NCBI GenBank assembly: GCA_038235275.1
Contig: JBBSUC010000009.1
Coordinates: 1-64,000, forward strand
From: Persicitalea sp038235275
GTDB lineage: Bacteria > Bacteroidota > Bacteroidia > Cytophagales > Spirosomataceae
Reading direction: 5' to 3'
DNA length: 64,000 bases
The notes under the pieces are model-generated. The model was not told the DNA's origin. It worked only from the letters and a program-made list of their open reading frames with translations, and did not search any database. A program made the position numbers and the translations under genes. Below, piece after piece: positions 8,621 to 17,611 of the stretch; the first letter of the stretch is position 1; the number at the start of each line of letters is the position of its first letter.

Positions 8621-8794
8621 CTCCTTTCCTGATAAAATACCATATTTGGTTTCATAACCCCTTGATTTGTGGGAATAATGCAGGTTCGGATCTTAATACT
8701 GCAATATTTTACGTGTTAAGAAATTGTTAAGCTTTCTAAGGAATTTCTAAGTTCTTTGTGATGAACTTTTTAGAGAGCAAAAGGTTTGTCAGGC

Positions 8795-8802
8795 TACTTT
8801 TG
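8795..8802 (+). promoter_or_regulatory. -7 box of selD
   Basis: TACTTTTG is a perfect TAnnTTTG match 31 bp before the ATG at 8834; a convincing -33 TTTG is missing. An in-frame ATG at 8786 lies upstream of this box, which argues that 8834 is the true start. The 8522-8833 spacer holds this site and the divergent receptor promoter and nothing else I can support. Confidence 0.5.
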
Positions 8803-8833
8803 TATTTACGAAAAAGAAAAAAAACGCTCATTC

Positions 8834-9946
8834 ATGAACGCCCCTACTCCCTCCCCGATGGTCGGCCCTGGCCCTCACGACCTTACCGATACCGTTCTCC
8901 TCACTCAATACAGCCACGGCGCGGGTTGCGGCTGCAAGATTTCGCCCCAAATCCTGGATAAAATCCTGCACGGCAATGATTCCGCTGCCGTTTTTCCCGG
9001 CTTGCCAACCTTCGATATGAGTGCTTTGCTGGTGGGTAATAATTCCCGCGACGATGCCGCCGTATTGGACCTCGGCAACGGCGACGCCATCATCAGTACC
9101 ACCGATTTTTTCATGCCCATCGTGGACGACGCCTACGACTTTGGCCGCATCGCCTCGGCCAACGCCATTTCGGACGTGTACGCCATGGGCGGACAGCCGC
9201 TGGTGGCCATCGCCATTCTGGGCTGGCCCATCGACAAGCTGGCCCCCGAAATCGCCGGGCGCGTCATCGAAGGCAGCCGGGCCATTTGCGCCGAGGCGGG
9301 CATTCCACTGGCGGGCGGCCACAGCATCGACAGCCCCGAGCCGATTTTCGGCCTGGCCGTGACAGGTCGCGTGGCCGTGCAGCACCTGAAGCGCAACGAC
9401 ACCGCCACGGAGGGTAATTTATTGTATTTGACCAAAAAGCTGGGCGTCGGTATTCTAACCACGGCCCAGAAAAAAGGCCTGCTGCGTGACGAGCACGCGC
9501 ACCTCGCTGCCGACCAGATGCGGCAACTCAACAAAGTAGGTGTGGCATTGGGCGCGATGGAATCCGTCAGAGCCCTCACTGATGTGACGGGCTTCGGCCT
9601 GCTGGGCCACCTCATCGAAATGGCGCAGGGTAGCGGCCTGAGCGCAGTCCTCGACTTCGACGCGGTTCCCAAGCTTCCTTTCATCGAGGACTATCTGGCC
9701 CAGAAATGCTTTCCCGGCGGCACCGTGCGTAACTGGCAGAGCTACGGCCACAAAGTCGCCGACCTCACCGAAACTCAGCGCTACATCCTCGCCGACCCGC
9801 AGACCAGTGGCGGCCTGCTCATCGCCGTGTCGCCTGAAGCACAAATAGAGTTGGAAAACGTTCTGCGCACGTTCAACATCGAAGCCGCACCCATCGGACG
9901 ATTGGTAGAAAAGCGGGAGAAAGTGGTTTACTTAGGAGAAGTCTAA
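8834..9946 (+). CDS. selD: Selenide, water dikinase (selenophosphate synthetase)
   Basis: About 370 residues from 8834. It makes selenophosphate, the selenium donor, from selenide and ATP. The N-terminal active site SHGAGCGCKISP carries C32, C34 and K35, equivalent to E. coli Cys17, Cys19 and Lys20; the codons are TGC, so this is the Cys form, not a selenoprotein. The ATP and metal-binding segments DDAAVLDLGNG, TTDFFMPIVD and AGGHSIDSPEPIFG follow, and the C-terminal AIRS half has VTGFGLLGHL and ADPQTSGGLL. No selA, selB, selC or mnmH lies in the window, so the selenium use (2-selenouridine in tRNA, selenoproteins or cofactor) is not shown here. The next gene starts 24 bp after its stop. Confidence 0.95.
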   Translation: MNAPTPSPMVGPGPHDLTDTVLLTQYSHGAGCGCKISPQILDKILHGNDSAAVFPGLPTFDMSALLVGNNSRDDAAVLDLGNGDAIISTTDFFMPIVDDAYDFGRIASANAISDVYAMGGQPLVAIAILGWPIDKLAPEIAGRVIEGSRAICAEAGIPLAGGHSIDSPEPIFGLAVTGRVAVQHLKRNDTATEGNLLYLTKKLGVGILTTAQKKGLLRDEHAHLAADQMRQLNKVGVALGAMESVRALTDVTGFGLLGHLIEMAQGSGLSAVLDFDAVPKLPFIEDYLAQKCFPGGTVRNWQSYGHKVADLTETQRYILADPQTSGGLLIAVSPEAQIELENVLRTFNIEAAPIGRLVEKREKVVYLGEV

Positions 9947-9969
9947 AACTCTCCTAATCTTCCTGTTCT

Positions 9970-10731
9970 ATGTTGCGATTCACCGATCAAGTTGTCCTCA
10001 TTACCGGCGCGGGTTCCGGCATAGGTCGTGGCGCGGCCCTGGCTTTCTCCCGCGAAGGCGCGGTGGTCGTCGTGTCCGACATTAGTGAAAAAAGTGGACC
10101 AGAAACGGTGTCGTTGATCGAAACCGAAGGCGGACGGGCTACTTTCATTCGTTGCGACGTAGCGGATACCGGCCAAATCGCCGACCTCGTCCACAGTAGC
10201 GTTGAAAAGTACGGACGGCTGGACGTAGCCATCAACAACGCGGGCATCGGCGGCAACATCGCCAAACTGGCCGAAGTTCCGGCGGCGGAGTACGAGCAAG
10301 TCATGAATGTGAACGTAGGAGGCGTTTTCTTCGGAATGCAGCACCAATTGCGGCAGATGCTGACGCAGCCAAGTGGCGGGCGTATTGTGAACGTGGCCTC
10401 GGTGGCGGGGCTGCGGGCGATGCCGGGCAACTCGGTTTATACCGCCACCAAGCACGCCGTGGTGGGCCTGACCAAAGCCGCTGCCATGGAATACGCCCGG
10501 CACAACGTCCGCATCAACGCCGTTTGTCCGGCCTTTACGCACTCAGCTATGGTGGACAAGCTCTTCGCCCTGGCTCCCGACTACGAGAAAAAACTCCTGA
10601 AAAACATTCCGTTGGGCCGCTACGGCGAGCCGGAAGACATCGCCCAGGCCATTCTCTGGCTCTGCGACCCGGCCAACTCCTTTGTCACGGGCCTGGCCCT
10701 GCCACTGGATGGCGGGATGATGGCGATGTAA
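9970..10731 (+). CDS. SDR-family NAD(P)-dependent oxidoreductase
   Basis: 253 residues, a classical short-chain dehydrogenase. The nucleotide-binding TGAGSGIG lies at 12-19 and NNAGIGG at about 89-95. The catalytic residues are S144 (NVASVAG), Y157 and K161 (YTATK). The C-terminus LDGGMMAM is the usual family ending. An acidic D37 after the second beta strand (VVSDIS) suggests NAD(H) preference, which is inference. The substrate is not identifiable; glucose 1-dehydrogenase or FabG-like annotations are both possible. It is 24 bp downstream of selD on the same strand and probably cotranscribed, without an evident functional link. Confidence 0.85.
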   Translation: MLRFTDQVVLITGAGSGIGRGAALAFSREGAVVVVSDISEKSGPETVSLIETEGGRATFIRCDVADTGQIADLVHSSVEKYGRLDVAINNAGIGGNIAKLAEVPAAEYEQVMNVNVGGVFFGMQHQLRQMLTQPSGGRIVNVASVAGLRAMPGNSVYTATKHAVVGLTKAAAMEYARHNVRINAVCPAFTHSAMVDKLFALAPDYEKKLLKNIPLGRYGEPEDIAQAILWLCDPANSFVTGLALPLDGGMMAM

Positions 10732-10734
10732 TGT

Positions 10735-10756
10735 GGTACGGTCGGACGGTCGTACC
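10735..10756. repeat. Short hairpin between convergent genes; half recurs inverted at 13148
   Basis: GGTACG (10735-10740) and CGTACC (10751-10756) form a 6-bp stem with a 10-nt loop between the convergent SDR and esterase genes. No T-tract follows. The 13-mer at 10735-10747 recurs in inverted orientation at 13148-13160. Confidence 0.4.
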
Positions 10757-10804
10757 GTGGCTCGCTCGTTCAGTCAACTGCTGCCCAACAGTCCCAATAC
10801 TAAA

Positions 10805-12097
10805 CTATTTCCGCCCAAAGTGAAAGTCTGCAAAGTTCATAAACTGCGTCCAGTCGTACAGCAGAATATCGTGCTTGCCGTTGCGTATGTGGTAGCCCGT
10901 CCAGGTTTTTTGGCCCACGGGTACTTCTACCGCGGGCGGCGTGGCGGTGGATAGCGTTGGCTTGCCGTAGAGCTTATACACTGGTCCGGCGTGGTAGGCA
11001 CCCAGGTACTCGCCCTTGGGATCGGACCACTGGTCTTCGGAGGCGCTGGCGACGTACACTGGTCGCGGGGCCATGAGGGCAATGAGTTCATGGAAGTCCA
11101 CGGGCAGGTCGTTTTCGCGGTTATTGTACTGCTTATAGTTTCCAGCAAACCAGTACGGGAAACTGGTATTGATGCGCTCGATCTGCTCGCCGTACTGACG
11201 GCGGGTAATGGCCGCGCCGCCCTCACCCGAGTCATTGGAAATGACCAGGGCAAAGCGCTCGTCCTGCGCTCCGGCCCAAAGCGAGGCTTTGCCCAGCCGC
11301 GAATGGCCGACGACCGCCACCCGTTTGGCGTTCACGTCTGTGTCCGTTTCCAGATAATCCAGCGCTCGGCTCAGGCCCCAGGCCCAGGCACCGATGGTGG
11401 CCATTTCGTCGGCGGCGGGTTGGGTTTGGCCTCTTTTGTAAAATAAAGGAAGAATGCCTTCCCCGTAGTTATCGGGATGGTCGGGCTGCAAGTCGCCGCA
11501 GAAAACCGTGGCCACGCCGTAACCCCGCGCCAGGATTTCCTCTACGGGCCAGCGTTTGGCCAGTTGGCCACGGCTTGCTTCACTGGCTCTATTTTCGGTG
11601 ATACCCGCATCGTCCCGATTTCTGACCCAGTTCTGGGTAAGGTGAATGGCTGGATCGGAGGAAATGGTCTGATTACCAGCAAAATTCAGGCCCAGAAATA
11701 CCGGAACGAAGCTCTTGGCGGCATTAGGCCGGGCCGCGTTCGGCAGGTAGAGTAAAATCTCCATTTTATGCTTCCCATCCGCTGAAAAATAAGCGGTGAT
11801 CTGCTTGCGGGTAGCTTTCCCGCCTAGTGCATTCTTGTCCACCTCCGTGACTTCGAAGCGGAGGGGTAGTTTTTTCGTCGGCGTTTTGCCATAGACTTGT
11901 TCGGAAAAAATTTTCAGGATTTCGGGACGGCGGACGCTTTCCCATTCTTTGACGGTTTTGACAGCTTTGCCGTCGCTGGTCATTAGCAGTTCGGGCAGTG
12001 TGTAGACCGGGACTTTGCTTTCGTTGAAATTACCGGTTTGGGCCGAGACAGCGGTAGTCACCGCAAATAGCAAGGGTAAAAGGAATATCTTTTTCAT
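10805..12097 (-). CDS. CE15-like glucuronoyl/acetylxylan esterase family protein
   Basis: 430 residues with a Sec signal peptide (ends SAQ at 20). An alpha/beta hydrolase fold with nucleophile motif GHSRLGK (S266) followed by NDSGEGGAA, typical of the bacterial glucuronoyl esterase group, and a C-terminal HIRNGKHDILLYDW segment in which H409 is the probable catalytic histidine. CE15 enzymes cleave ester links between lignin alcohols and 4-O-methylglucuronic acid on xylan; many homologs are labelled acetylxylan esterase. The acidic triad member is not certain from sequence alone. It lies downstream of a GH16 gene on the same strand with about 70 bp between, a small two-gene carbohydrate unit. 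Confidence 0.82.
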   Translation of the reverse strand: MKKIFLLPLLFAVTTAVSAQTGNFNESKVPVYTLPELLMTSDGKAVKTVKEWESVRRPEILKIFSEQVYGKTPTKKLPLRFEVTEVDKNALGGKATRKQITAYFSADGKHKMEILLYLPNAARPNAAKSFVPVFLGLNFAGNQTISSDPAIHLTQNWVRNRDDAGITENRASEASRGQLAKRWPVEEILARGYGVATVFCGDLQPDHPDNYGEGILPLFYKRGQTQPAADEMATIGAWAWGLSRALDYLETDTDVNAKRVAVVGHSRLGKASLWAGAQDERFALVISNDSGEGGAAITRRQYGEQIERINTSFPYWFAGNYKQYNNRENDLPVDFHELIALMAPRPVYVASASEDQWSDPKGEYLGAYHAGPVYKLYGKPTLSTATPPAVEVPVGQKTWTGYHIRNGKHDILLYDWTQFMNFADFHFGRK

Positions 12098-12166
12098 TAT
12101 GCTAAAAGGAGATAGTCGGTCCTCTCCTAACTATCTATGCCTATTTTCTTCTCATGTCGATGTGCA

Positions 12167-12976
12167 TCACTCCCGCTGGTACACTCGCACGTAATCCACC
12201 TCGAAATGCGTCGGGAATTTGGTGGCTGCCGGGTTGCCGCCGTTGTCGCCACCGATTGCCAGGTTTAAGATCATATAATGGGGATGCCGGAAAGGATTTT
12301 TTTTATCGTCTGGATTGAAGGTTTCTTCCAGATTTACCTCGTTCAAAAGCTGGTCATCTACGTAAAGCGCGATGCGCTGCTCGTCCCAATCCATACGCCA
12401 AACATGAAATTTTTCTGACCACTTCGGATCGTCAAAGGTTTCAAGAGGTTTGCGCGAATCGTCCCACTTCGCCTTGTACCGCTGGCCGGAACCCCAGGCG
12501 GCATTGGCCAAAAGCATCCCCCGGTAATATTCCATGATGTCGATCTCACCGTTGTTTGGCCACTCGCCTTCCGCGCCCAGCGTCCAGAAAGCGGGCCACA
12601 AGCCGGGCCGCGTGTCGACGCGCGCCCGCATTTCGAAGCGTCCGTACTGCCACTGTTGCCGACCGCGCGTCATGAGGCTGGCCGAGGTGTACTCGGCGCG
12701 CGGGCGGTTAGTTTTCCAGCTATCACTGCCTGACTGGTAGTCTGGGTTTTCCTTTTGCTCTTTTCGCCCCTCGATGATTAGCAACCCCTGCTGACAACGG
12801 GCGTTATCGGATTGGTACCATTGCAGCTCATTATTTCGGACAAAGCCGCGCTCGAACTGCCAGTTTTTGGGGTCAGGCGACCCGTCGGCGTTGAACTCGT
12901 CGGCCCACACGAGCTTCCACTGGGCGTGGGTGGGTAAGGAAAGACTTAGGAGGAGCCAAAGAAACAGTCTGGTCAT
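12167..12976 (-). CDS. GH16 family endo-glucanase-like glycoside hydrolase
   Basis: 269 residues with a signal peptide (ends THAQ at 19), so exported. A single GH16 jelly-roll domain with the catalytic motif EIDIMEYY: nucleophile E144, D146, and acid/base E149. The upstream GLWPAFWTLG and the C-terminal HFEVDYVRVYQ are family hallmarks. GH16 enzymes hydrolyse beta-1,3/1,4-glucans, laminarin, agar or carrageenan. The presence of a methionine after EIDI (the beta-bulge motif ExDxxE) favours a laminarinase-like branch, but the substrate is not proven. No carbohydrate-binding module is attached. It is divergent from the Asp-box protein gene. Confidence 0.9.
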   Translation of the reverse strand: MTRLFLWLLLSLSLPTHAQWKLVWADEFNADGSPDPKNWQFERGFVRNNELQWYQSDNARCQQGLLIIEGRKEQKENPDYQSGSDSWKTNRPRAEYTSASLMTRGRQQWQYGRFEMRARVDTRPGLWPAFWTLGAEGEWPNNGEIDIMEYYRGMLLANAAWGSGQRYKAKWDDSRKPLETFDDPKWSEKFHVWRMDWDEQRIALYVDDQLLNEVNLEETFNPDDKKNPFRHPHYMILNLAIGGDNGGNPAATKFPTHFEVDYVRVYQRE

Positions 12977-13147
12977 GGTTCAAAAAATGGGTTTTCTTCA
13001 AAAGCTGATTTTTCCTGTATCATACCGTTGGCGATTCGCACACAAATATTGATGATCTCCGATGAGGGTTTGTCATTCCCAGCCCACCTGCTTACATTCG
13101 CCTTACCCTTTTCCTATTCCCAGAACGGGCTGGAAGCAGCGGCGGCT

Positions 13148-13160
13148 GTCCGACCGTACC
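13148..13160. repeat. Inverted partner of the 13-mer at 10735
   Basis: GTCCGACCGTACC is the exact reverse complement of 10735-10747. The pair flanks the CE15-GH16 unit. Exact 13-mers are expected by chance several times in 64 kb, so only the intergenic placement on both sides makes it notable. Confidence 0.35.
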
Positions 13161-13171
13161 CAATTTCTTTT

Positions 13172-16100
13172 ATGAAAAAAATCTATTCCCTCCTTCTGGC
13201 CGCTACCCTCTGCGCTACCGTGAGTTTTTCCCAAAAACCCGATCAAAAAGACTTTAAGCAACTCAGCTACCGATTCATTGGGCCGGATGGCAACCGGGCC
13301 ATTGCTATTGTGGGCGAGCCGGGCAACAACGCCGTGACGTACATCGGCGCGGCCTCGGGCGGTATTTTCAAAACTGAAGACCAGGGCGCGACCTGGAAAC
13401 CCATTTTTGACGGGCAGGAGGTGTCGTCCATCGGGGCGCTGGCCTTGGCCCCAAATTATCCCAAGCAAGTCTGGGCGGGGACGGGCGAGACCTTCGTGAT
13501 TCGTCCGGCGCACTCGCTGGGCGACGGGATTTACAAATCGTCGGACGCGGGTAAGACGTGGAAGAACATGGGCCTGCCGACATCGGGCCGCATCGGGCGC
13601 GTGATCGTCAGTTCGAAGGATACCAACACCGTTTTTGCCTGCGCGCTGGGCCACACCTATGGTCCGCAAAAAGAGCGGGGTGTCTATCGCACTAAGGACG
13701 GCGGCAAAAGTTGGGAGCAGGTCCTTTTTGTCAATGAACAAACGGGGGCCAACGATTTGGCGATCAATCCACAAAACCCCGATATTCTCTTTGCCGGGAT
13801 GTGGAACATCAACATCAATACCTGGGGCCTGCACAGTGGCGGACCGGGGGGCGGCGTCTATCGTTCCAAAGACGGCGGCGAAAGCTGGGAGCCGATGCAC
13901 ACCAAAGGCTTACCGGGTGGACCGGATAATCCAGTAGGCAAAGTGGCGGTAGCCGTAGCCCCCGGACAGCCCAACGTCGTTTATGCGCTGTTTGAGATGG
14001 ACAGTCCGGCCTTGTACCGCTCCGAGGACGGTGGCGAAAACTGGAAACTGATGTCGCGCGACCACAGCATCATGGAGCGCGCGCCCTACTACGGCCGCAT
14101 CACCGTCGCGCCCGACGACGCTAACGAGATCCACACCATCAGCGTGAAGCACGGGGTGTCCAAAGACGGCGGCAAAACCTTCGACTTTGGCTACAAGGGT
14201 GGCGGCGACAACCACGACTACTGGATCGACCCGCTGAACGGCGACCGCCAGATGATGGCCCACGACGGCTGCGCCAGTATCACGCTCAACCGCATGAAGA
14301 CGTTTCAACCCGTCAAGCTGCCCATCGCGCAGATGTACCACGTGTCGGTGGATAACCGTGTACCCTATTTTGTGTATGGCAATCGGCAGGACGGCTATTC
14401 CTATCGCGGGCCGAGCAATCCGCTGGGTGGCGGCATTCCGCTCAGTAGCTGGCAGGCCGTGGGTGGCTGCGAAAGTGGCTTTGCCAAAGTCGATCCTTTC
14501 GACGACAACATCATTTGGTCAGGCTGTTACGACGGTGGGCTGGACGTGTACGACCTGCGCACTAACCACGCCCGCGACGTGCGCGTGTGGCCCGAGTCGG
14601 GCTACGGCTGGACGCCCGCCGACATGAAGTACCGCTGGCACTGGAATTTTCCGCTCAGTTTCTCACCCCACACACCGCACCGGGTTTATGTGGGCAGTCA
14701 GGTGGTCCACAAGTCCGACGATTTTGGCCAAAGCTGGCAGATTATCAGTCCCGACCTGACGACTAATGACAAGTCGCACCAGCAGAATTCGGGCGGTATC
14801 GCCACCGACAACCTGATGACCTTCGACGGCAACGTCCTCTTTGCCATCGAGGAATCGCGCGTCCAGAAAGACCTCATCTGGGTCGGAACCAACGATGGAC
14901 AGATGCAACTTACCCGCGACGGTGGTAAAAACTGGGAGAATTTGACTCAAAACCTGAACGTGCCGAAATGGGGCACCATTGCCAACATCGAGCCTTCGCG
15001 CTATGCGGCGGCCACAGCCTACGTTAGCGTGGATTTGCACCAGATGGGCGATTTCGATCCCTACATCTTGAAGACGACGGATTTTGGTAAAAGCTGGACG
15101 AAAATAAGCGCCGCTATTCCCAAGTCAATTCTGAGTTTTGTCCACGTCGTGAAGGAAGATCCATCGGTAAAGGGCCTGCTCTACGCCGGCACTGACAACA
15201 GCGTGTACGTCTCGCCCGACGACGGAGCCACCTGGTCGGCGCTGCGGCTGGACATGCCGCCCGCCCCGATCTATTGGTTGGAAGTACAGAAGGAATTCGG
15301 CGATCTGGTGGTGGCGACCTACGGGCGCGGCTTCTACATTCTGGACGACCTGACGCCGATCCGCGAGATGGCCAAATCCCGCCCGCCCGCCAACGCGCTG
15401 CTGCCTGTTCGTAAGGGCTACCGTTTTCAGGAAGGTGAGGCCAGGCACACCGAAAGTACCCTCGGCGACGGGCGCGGCCCGAACTACGGCGTGCCTATTC
15501 AGTACTACCTCAAAGATTCGCTGGCCAAAGCGCCGACGATCAGTATTTTACAAAATGGTAAAGAAATCCGCAAGGTTAAAGGCACCAACAAGCCGGGCGT
15601 CAACCGCGTGTGGTGGGACTTGCGTCACGAATCACCCGAAATACCCCGGCTGCGCACCCTGCCGCCCGGCAAGTCGTGGGTGACGCTCGGCAAGGACAGC
15701 ACCCGTACGCTGCTGGTGTGGGACATCGACATCAACTCCGGCTTGCTCGGCCCACGCGTGTCGCCGGGAACGTTCACCGCGCAGGTCGATCTCGGCGGCA
15801 ATACGTCGAGTCAGCCCATCACGATATTAAAAGACCCGAACACGACGGGTACCTTGACCGACATTGCAGCGCAGGAAAAATTTAGCCTGGAACTCCGCGT
15901 CGCGCAGAATCAGGCGGTGGTATTAATCAACGATTTGGAGAAAAAACGGGCCAAGATGGCCCAAATATTGCCGGAGATTTCAGACAAAAAACTGAACGCC
16001 AGTCTGCAAAAACTCGATGATGCTGCTACCCAAATCTCGGCCCAACTTTACGACATTCACCTCACCGGCGCGCGCGAGGACGCCTTCCGCAATCCGGTCA

Positions 16101-16309
16101 GACTGTACAGCCGCCTCGGCGCGTTAGCCAGCGACATCGGGGCCAATGGCGTGGATTTCCCGCCGACCAACCAGCAACGGGAGGTTTTTGAGGTATTAAA
16201 AGAGCAATTGGCTAAGGCGCAAAACGACTATGAGGCTTTAATGAAAAACGAGTTATCTAGCGTAGATAAAGCGTTGGGGAAGAAGAATAAGGCGTGGGCC
16301 TTGGAATAA
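13172..16309 (+). CDS. Secreted Asp-box (BNR/sortilin-like) beta-propeller protein
   Basis: About 1045 residues. I choose the ATG at 13172 because it gives a clean signal peptide ending SFSQ; the frame is open to an ATG at 13028 but those residues look untranslated. About ten Asp-box motifs (S-x-D-x-G-x-T-W type: KTEDQGATW, KSSDAGKTW, RTKDGGKSW, RSKDGGESW, RSEDGGENW, KSDDFGQSW, TRDGGKNW, KTTDFGKSW, SPDDGATW) mark a VPS10/sortilin-like double propeller through about residue 740. A non-repeat C-terminal region with a helical end follows. These proteins are often annotated as glycosyl hydrolases, but no sialidase active site is evident, so I do not assign an enzyme function. The cupin gene follows after 6 bp. 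Confidence 0.85.
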   Translation: MKKIYSLLLAATLCATVSFSQKPDQKDFKQLSYRFIGPDGNRAIAIVGEPGNNAVTYIGAASGGIFKTEDQGATWKPIFDGQEVSSIGALALAPNYPKQVWAGTGETFVIRPAHSLGDGIYKSSDAGKTWKNMGLPTSGRIGRVIVSSKDTNTVFACALGHTYGPQKERGVYRTKDGGKSWEQVLFVNEQTGANDLAINPQNPDILFAGMWNININTWGLHSGGPGGGVYRSKDGGESWEPMHTKGLPGGPDNPVGKVAVAVAPGQPNVVYALFEMDSPALYRSEDGGENWKLMSRDHSIMERAPYYGRITVAPDDANEIHTISVKHGVSKDGGKTFDFGYKGGGDNHDYWIDPLNGDRQMMAHDGCASITLNRMKTFQPVKLPIAQMYHVSVDNRVPYFVYGNRQDGYSYRGPSNPLGGGIPLSSWQAVGGCESGFAKVDPFDDNIIWSGCYDGGLDVYDLRTNHARDVRVWPESGYGWTPADMKYRWHWNFPLSFSPHTPHRVYVGSQVVHKSDDFGQSWQIISPDLTTNDKSHQQNSGGIATDNLMTFDGNVLFAIEESRVQKDLIWVGTNDGQMQLTRDGGKNWENLTQNLNVPKWGTIANIEPSRYAAATAYVSVDLHQMGDFDPYILKTTDFGKSWTKISAAIPKSILSFVHVVKEDPSVKGLLYAGTDNSVYVSPDDGATWSALRLDMPPAPIYWLEVQKEFGDLVVATYGRGFYILDDLTPIREMAKSRPPANALLPVRKGYRFQEGEARHTESTLGDGRGPNYGVPIQYYLKDSLAKAPTISILQNGKEIRKVKGTNKPGVNRVWWDLRHESPEIPRLRTLPPGKSWVTLGKDSTRTLLVWDIDINSGLLGPRVSPGTFTAQVDLGGNTSSQPITILKDPNTTGTLTDIAAQEKFSLELRVAQNQAVVLINDLEKKRAKMAQILPEISDKKLNASLQKLDDAATQISAQLYDIHLTGAREDAFRNPVRLYSRLGALASDIGANGVDFPPTNQQREVFEVLKEQLAKAQNDYEALMKNELSSVDKALGKKNKAWALE

Positions 16310-16315
16310 TTTGAA

Positions 16316-16825
16316 ATGAACGCACAAAAAACCGCCGCTTACTGGGTCGAGAAATACGAAATGCAGCCGCATCCCGAGGGTGGGTACTTTGCGGAAACCT
16401 ACCGCGCGGCGGAGCAGATTCCGCAGGCGGCTTTGCCCGGACGGTTCAATGGCGGCCGAGCGTTTAGCACGGCGATTTACTTTTTGCTGGAAGGCCACCA
16501 TTTTTCGGCTTTGCACCGCATTCAAGCTGACGAGGTTTGGCATTTTTACACGGGCGGTCCTTTGCAAATATTTGTTATTCATCCCGGAAGTGGAGTGCTA
16601 GAAATCATCCGACTGGGACCCCATCCCGAGGGGGGCGAAGTGTTTCAGGCCGTAGTTCCGGCGGGAGCGTGGTTTGGCTCGCGGCCCGTGGCGGGCGGGG
16701 CCTATTCGCTGGTGGGCTGTACGGTGGCACCGGGCTTTGATTTCGCGGATTTTGAACTGGCGGAGCGGGCGGCATTGCTGGCGGAGTTTCCGCAGCATGA
16801 GAAGGTGATTGAGGACTTGACGTAG
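16316..16825 (+). CDS. Cupin domain-containing protein (DUF985 type)
   Basis: 169 residues, single domain. The opening YEMQPHPEGGYFAETYRA and the later HRIQADEVWHFYTGGPLQIF and LVGCTVAPGFDFADFEL are the hallmarks of the DUF985/Cupin_5 family. The biochemical role of the family is not settled; the cupin pocket with conserved His and Glu suggests metal or sugar-nucleotide binding. No signal peptide, so cytoplasmic. Its start is 6 bp after the stop of the Asp-box propeller gene, implying cotranscription. Confidence 0.88.
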   Translation: MNAQKTAAYWVEKYEMQPHPEGGYFAETYRAAEQIPQAALPGRFNGGRAFSTAIYFLLEGHHFSALHRIQADEVWHFYTGGPLQIFVIHPGSGVLEIIRLGPHPEGGEVFQAVVPAGAWFGSRPVAGGAYSLVGCTVAPGFDFADFELAERAALLAEFPQHEKVIEDLT

Positions 16826-16968
16826 CCCTTAGCGGATGCCCGGCGCGCCGAAGCGACGCGGTTGCAAGCTGGCGGTAGCGGCAGGCAGGCACCTTAGCAG
16901 GTGAGTACTCGAGCGGCAGTGATTTTATCTGAAATTATGAATATTTCATTTCTCACCGCATCTTCATT

Positions 16969-17520
16969 TCATTCTTCCTTCAATGCCTTCACCTTATCCA
17001 GGTGCGACTGAATCATGGGTAGGTACTTCGCGGCAAACTGACTCACTGCCGGGTCGGAGAACTTACTGGCTTTTTCGAACTCTTTGACGTCGCGCTCGTG
17101 GTCTATTGTCATCATTTTGATGAATAACTTGTCAAATTTTTCTCCGGTTTTCGATTTGAGGTCCTCCAGGGCATTCTGTCGCTTGGCGCTCAGGGATTGG
17201 AGCAGCGTGACATCGTGCGACTGGGCCAGTTCTTTGATTTTGGCCAGCAGCATGGGCTGATCTGCCTGCATGAGTTTACCGTAATCCCTGATGTCGGCGG
17301 TAGTGCCTTTGGCGGTTCCCTGTTTCCCTTCCTCGTTGCCCATTACGCGGGCATCGGCGGCGAGGACGAGAAAATCGACGATTTTTTCGTCGATGATTCC
17401 CTTGTCTTCTTTGGCTTCGTTTTGGGCGGTGACTCTCTTTTCCTCAGCGTTGGGTTTAGTGGTTTGGCAACTGAAAGCCAGGATGCCCAAACACAGGGTG
17501 GCGGTGGTAATAAATTTCAT
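16969..17520 (-). CDS. DUF4142 family lipoprotein
   Basis: 183 residues. The N-terminus ends in a lipobox-like LAFSC (C18), so the protein is probably anchored in the outer membrane facing the periplasm. The mature part is helical, with the DUF4142 pattern DFLVLAADARVMGNEEGK, then MMTIDHERDVKEFEKAS and a final helix. The fold is a ferritin-like four-helix bundle in known family members; function is unknown, though the family is often stress-related. The gene stands alone, convergent with the cupin gene and about 90 bp downstream of the EamA gene on the same strand. Confidence 0.82.
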   Translation of the reverse strand: MKFITTATLCLGILAFSCQTTKPNAEEKRVTAQNEAKEDKGIIDEKIVDFLVLAADARVMGNEEGKQGTAKGTTADIRDYGKLMQADQPMLLAKIKELAQSHDVTLLQSLSAKRQNALEDLKSKTGEKFDKLFIKMMTIDHERDVKEFEKASKFSDPAVSQFAAKYLPMIQSHLDKVKALKEE

Positions 17521-17611
17521 AATGATTGGATAATAGTGATGATAAGTGACTGACGCGGAGAACGAATCAATTCTTTTAAACTTCCGTGCCAGCCAACAAA
17601 AGGATGGGACG

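Noticed and set aside
8927..8937. Selenocysteine in SelD
   Set aside because: The active-site codons are TGC; no TGA is in frame.
13103..13900. 265-codon minus-strand frame opposite the Asp-box gene
   Set aside because: Shadow of the coding strand; no recognisable protein features.
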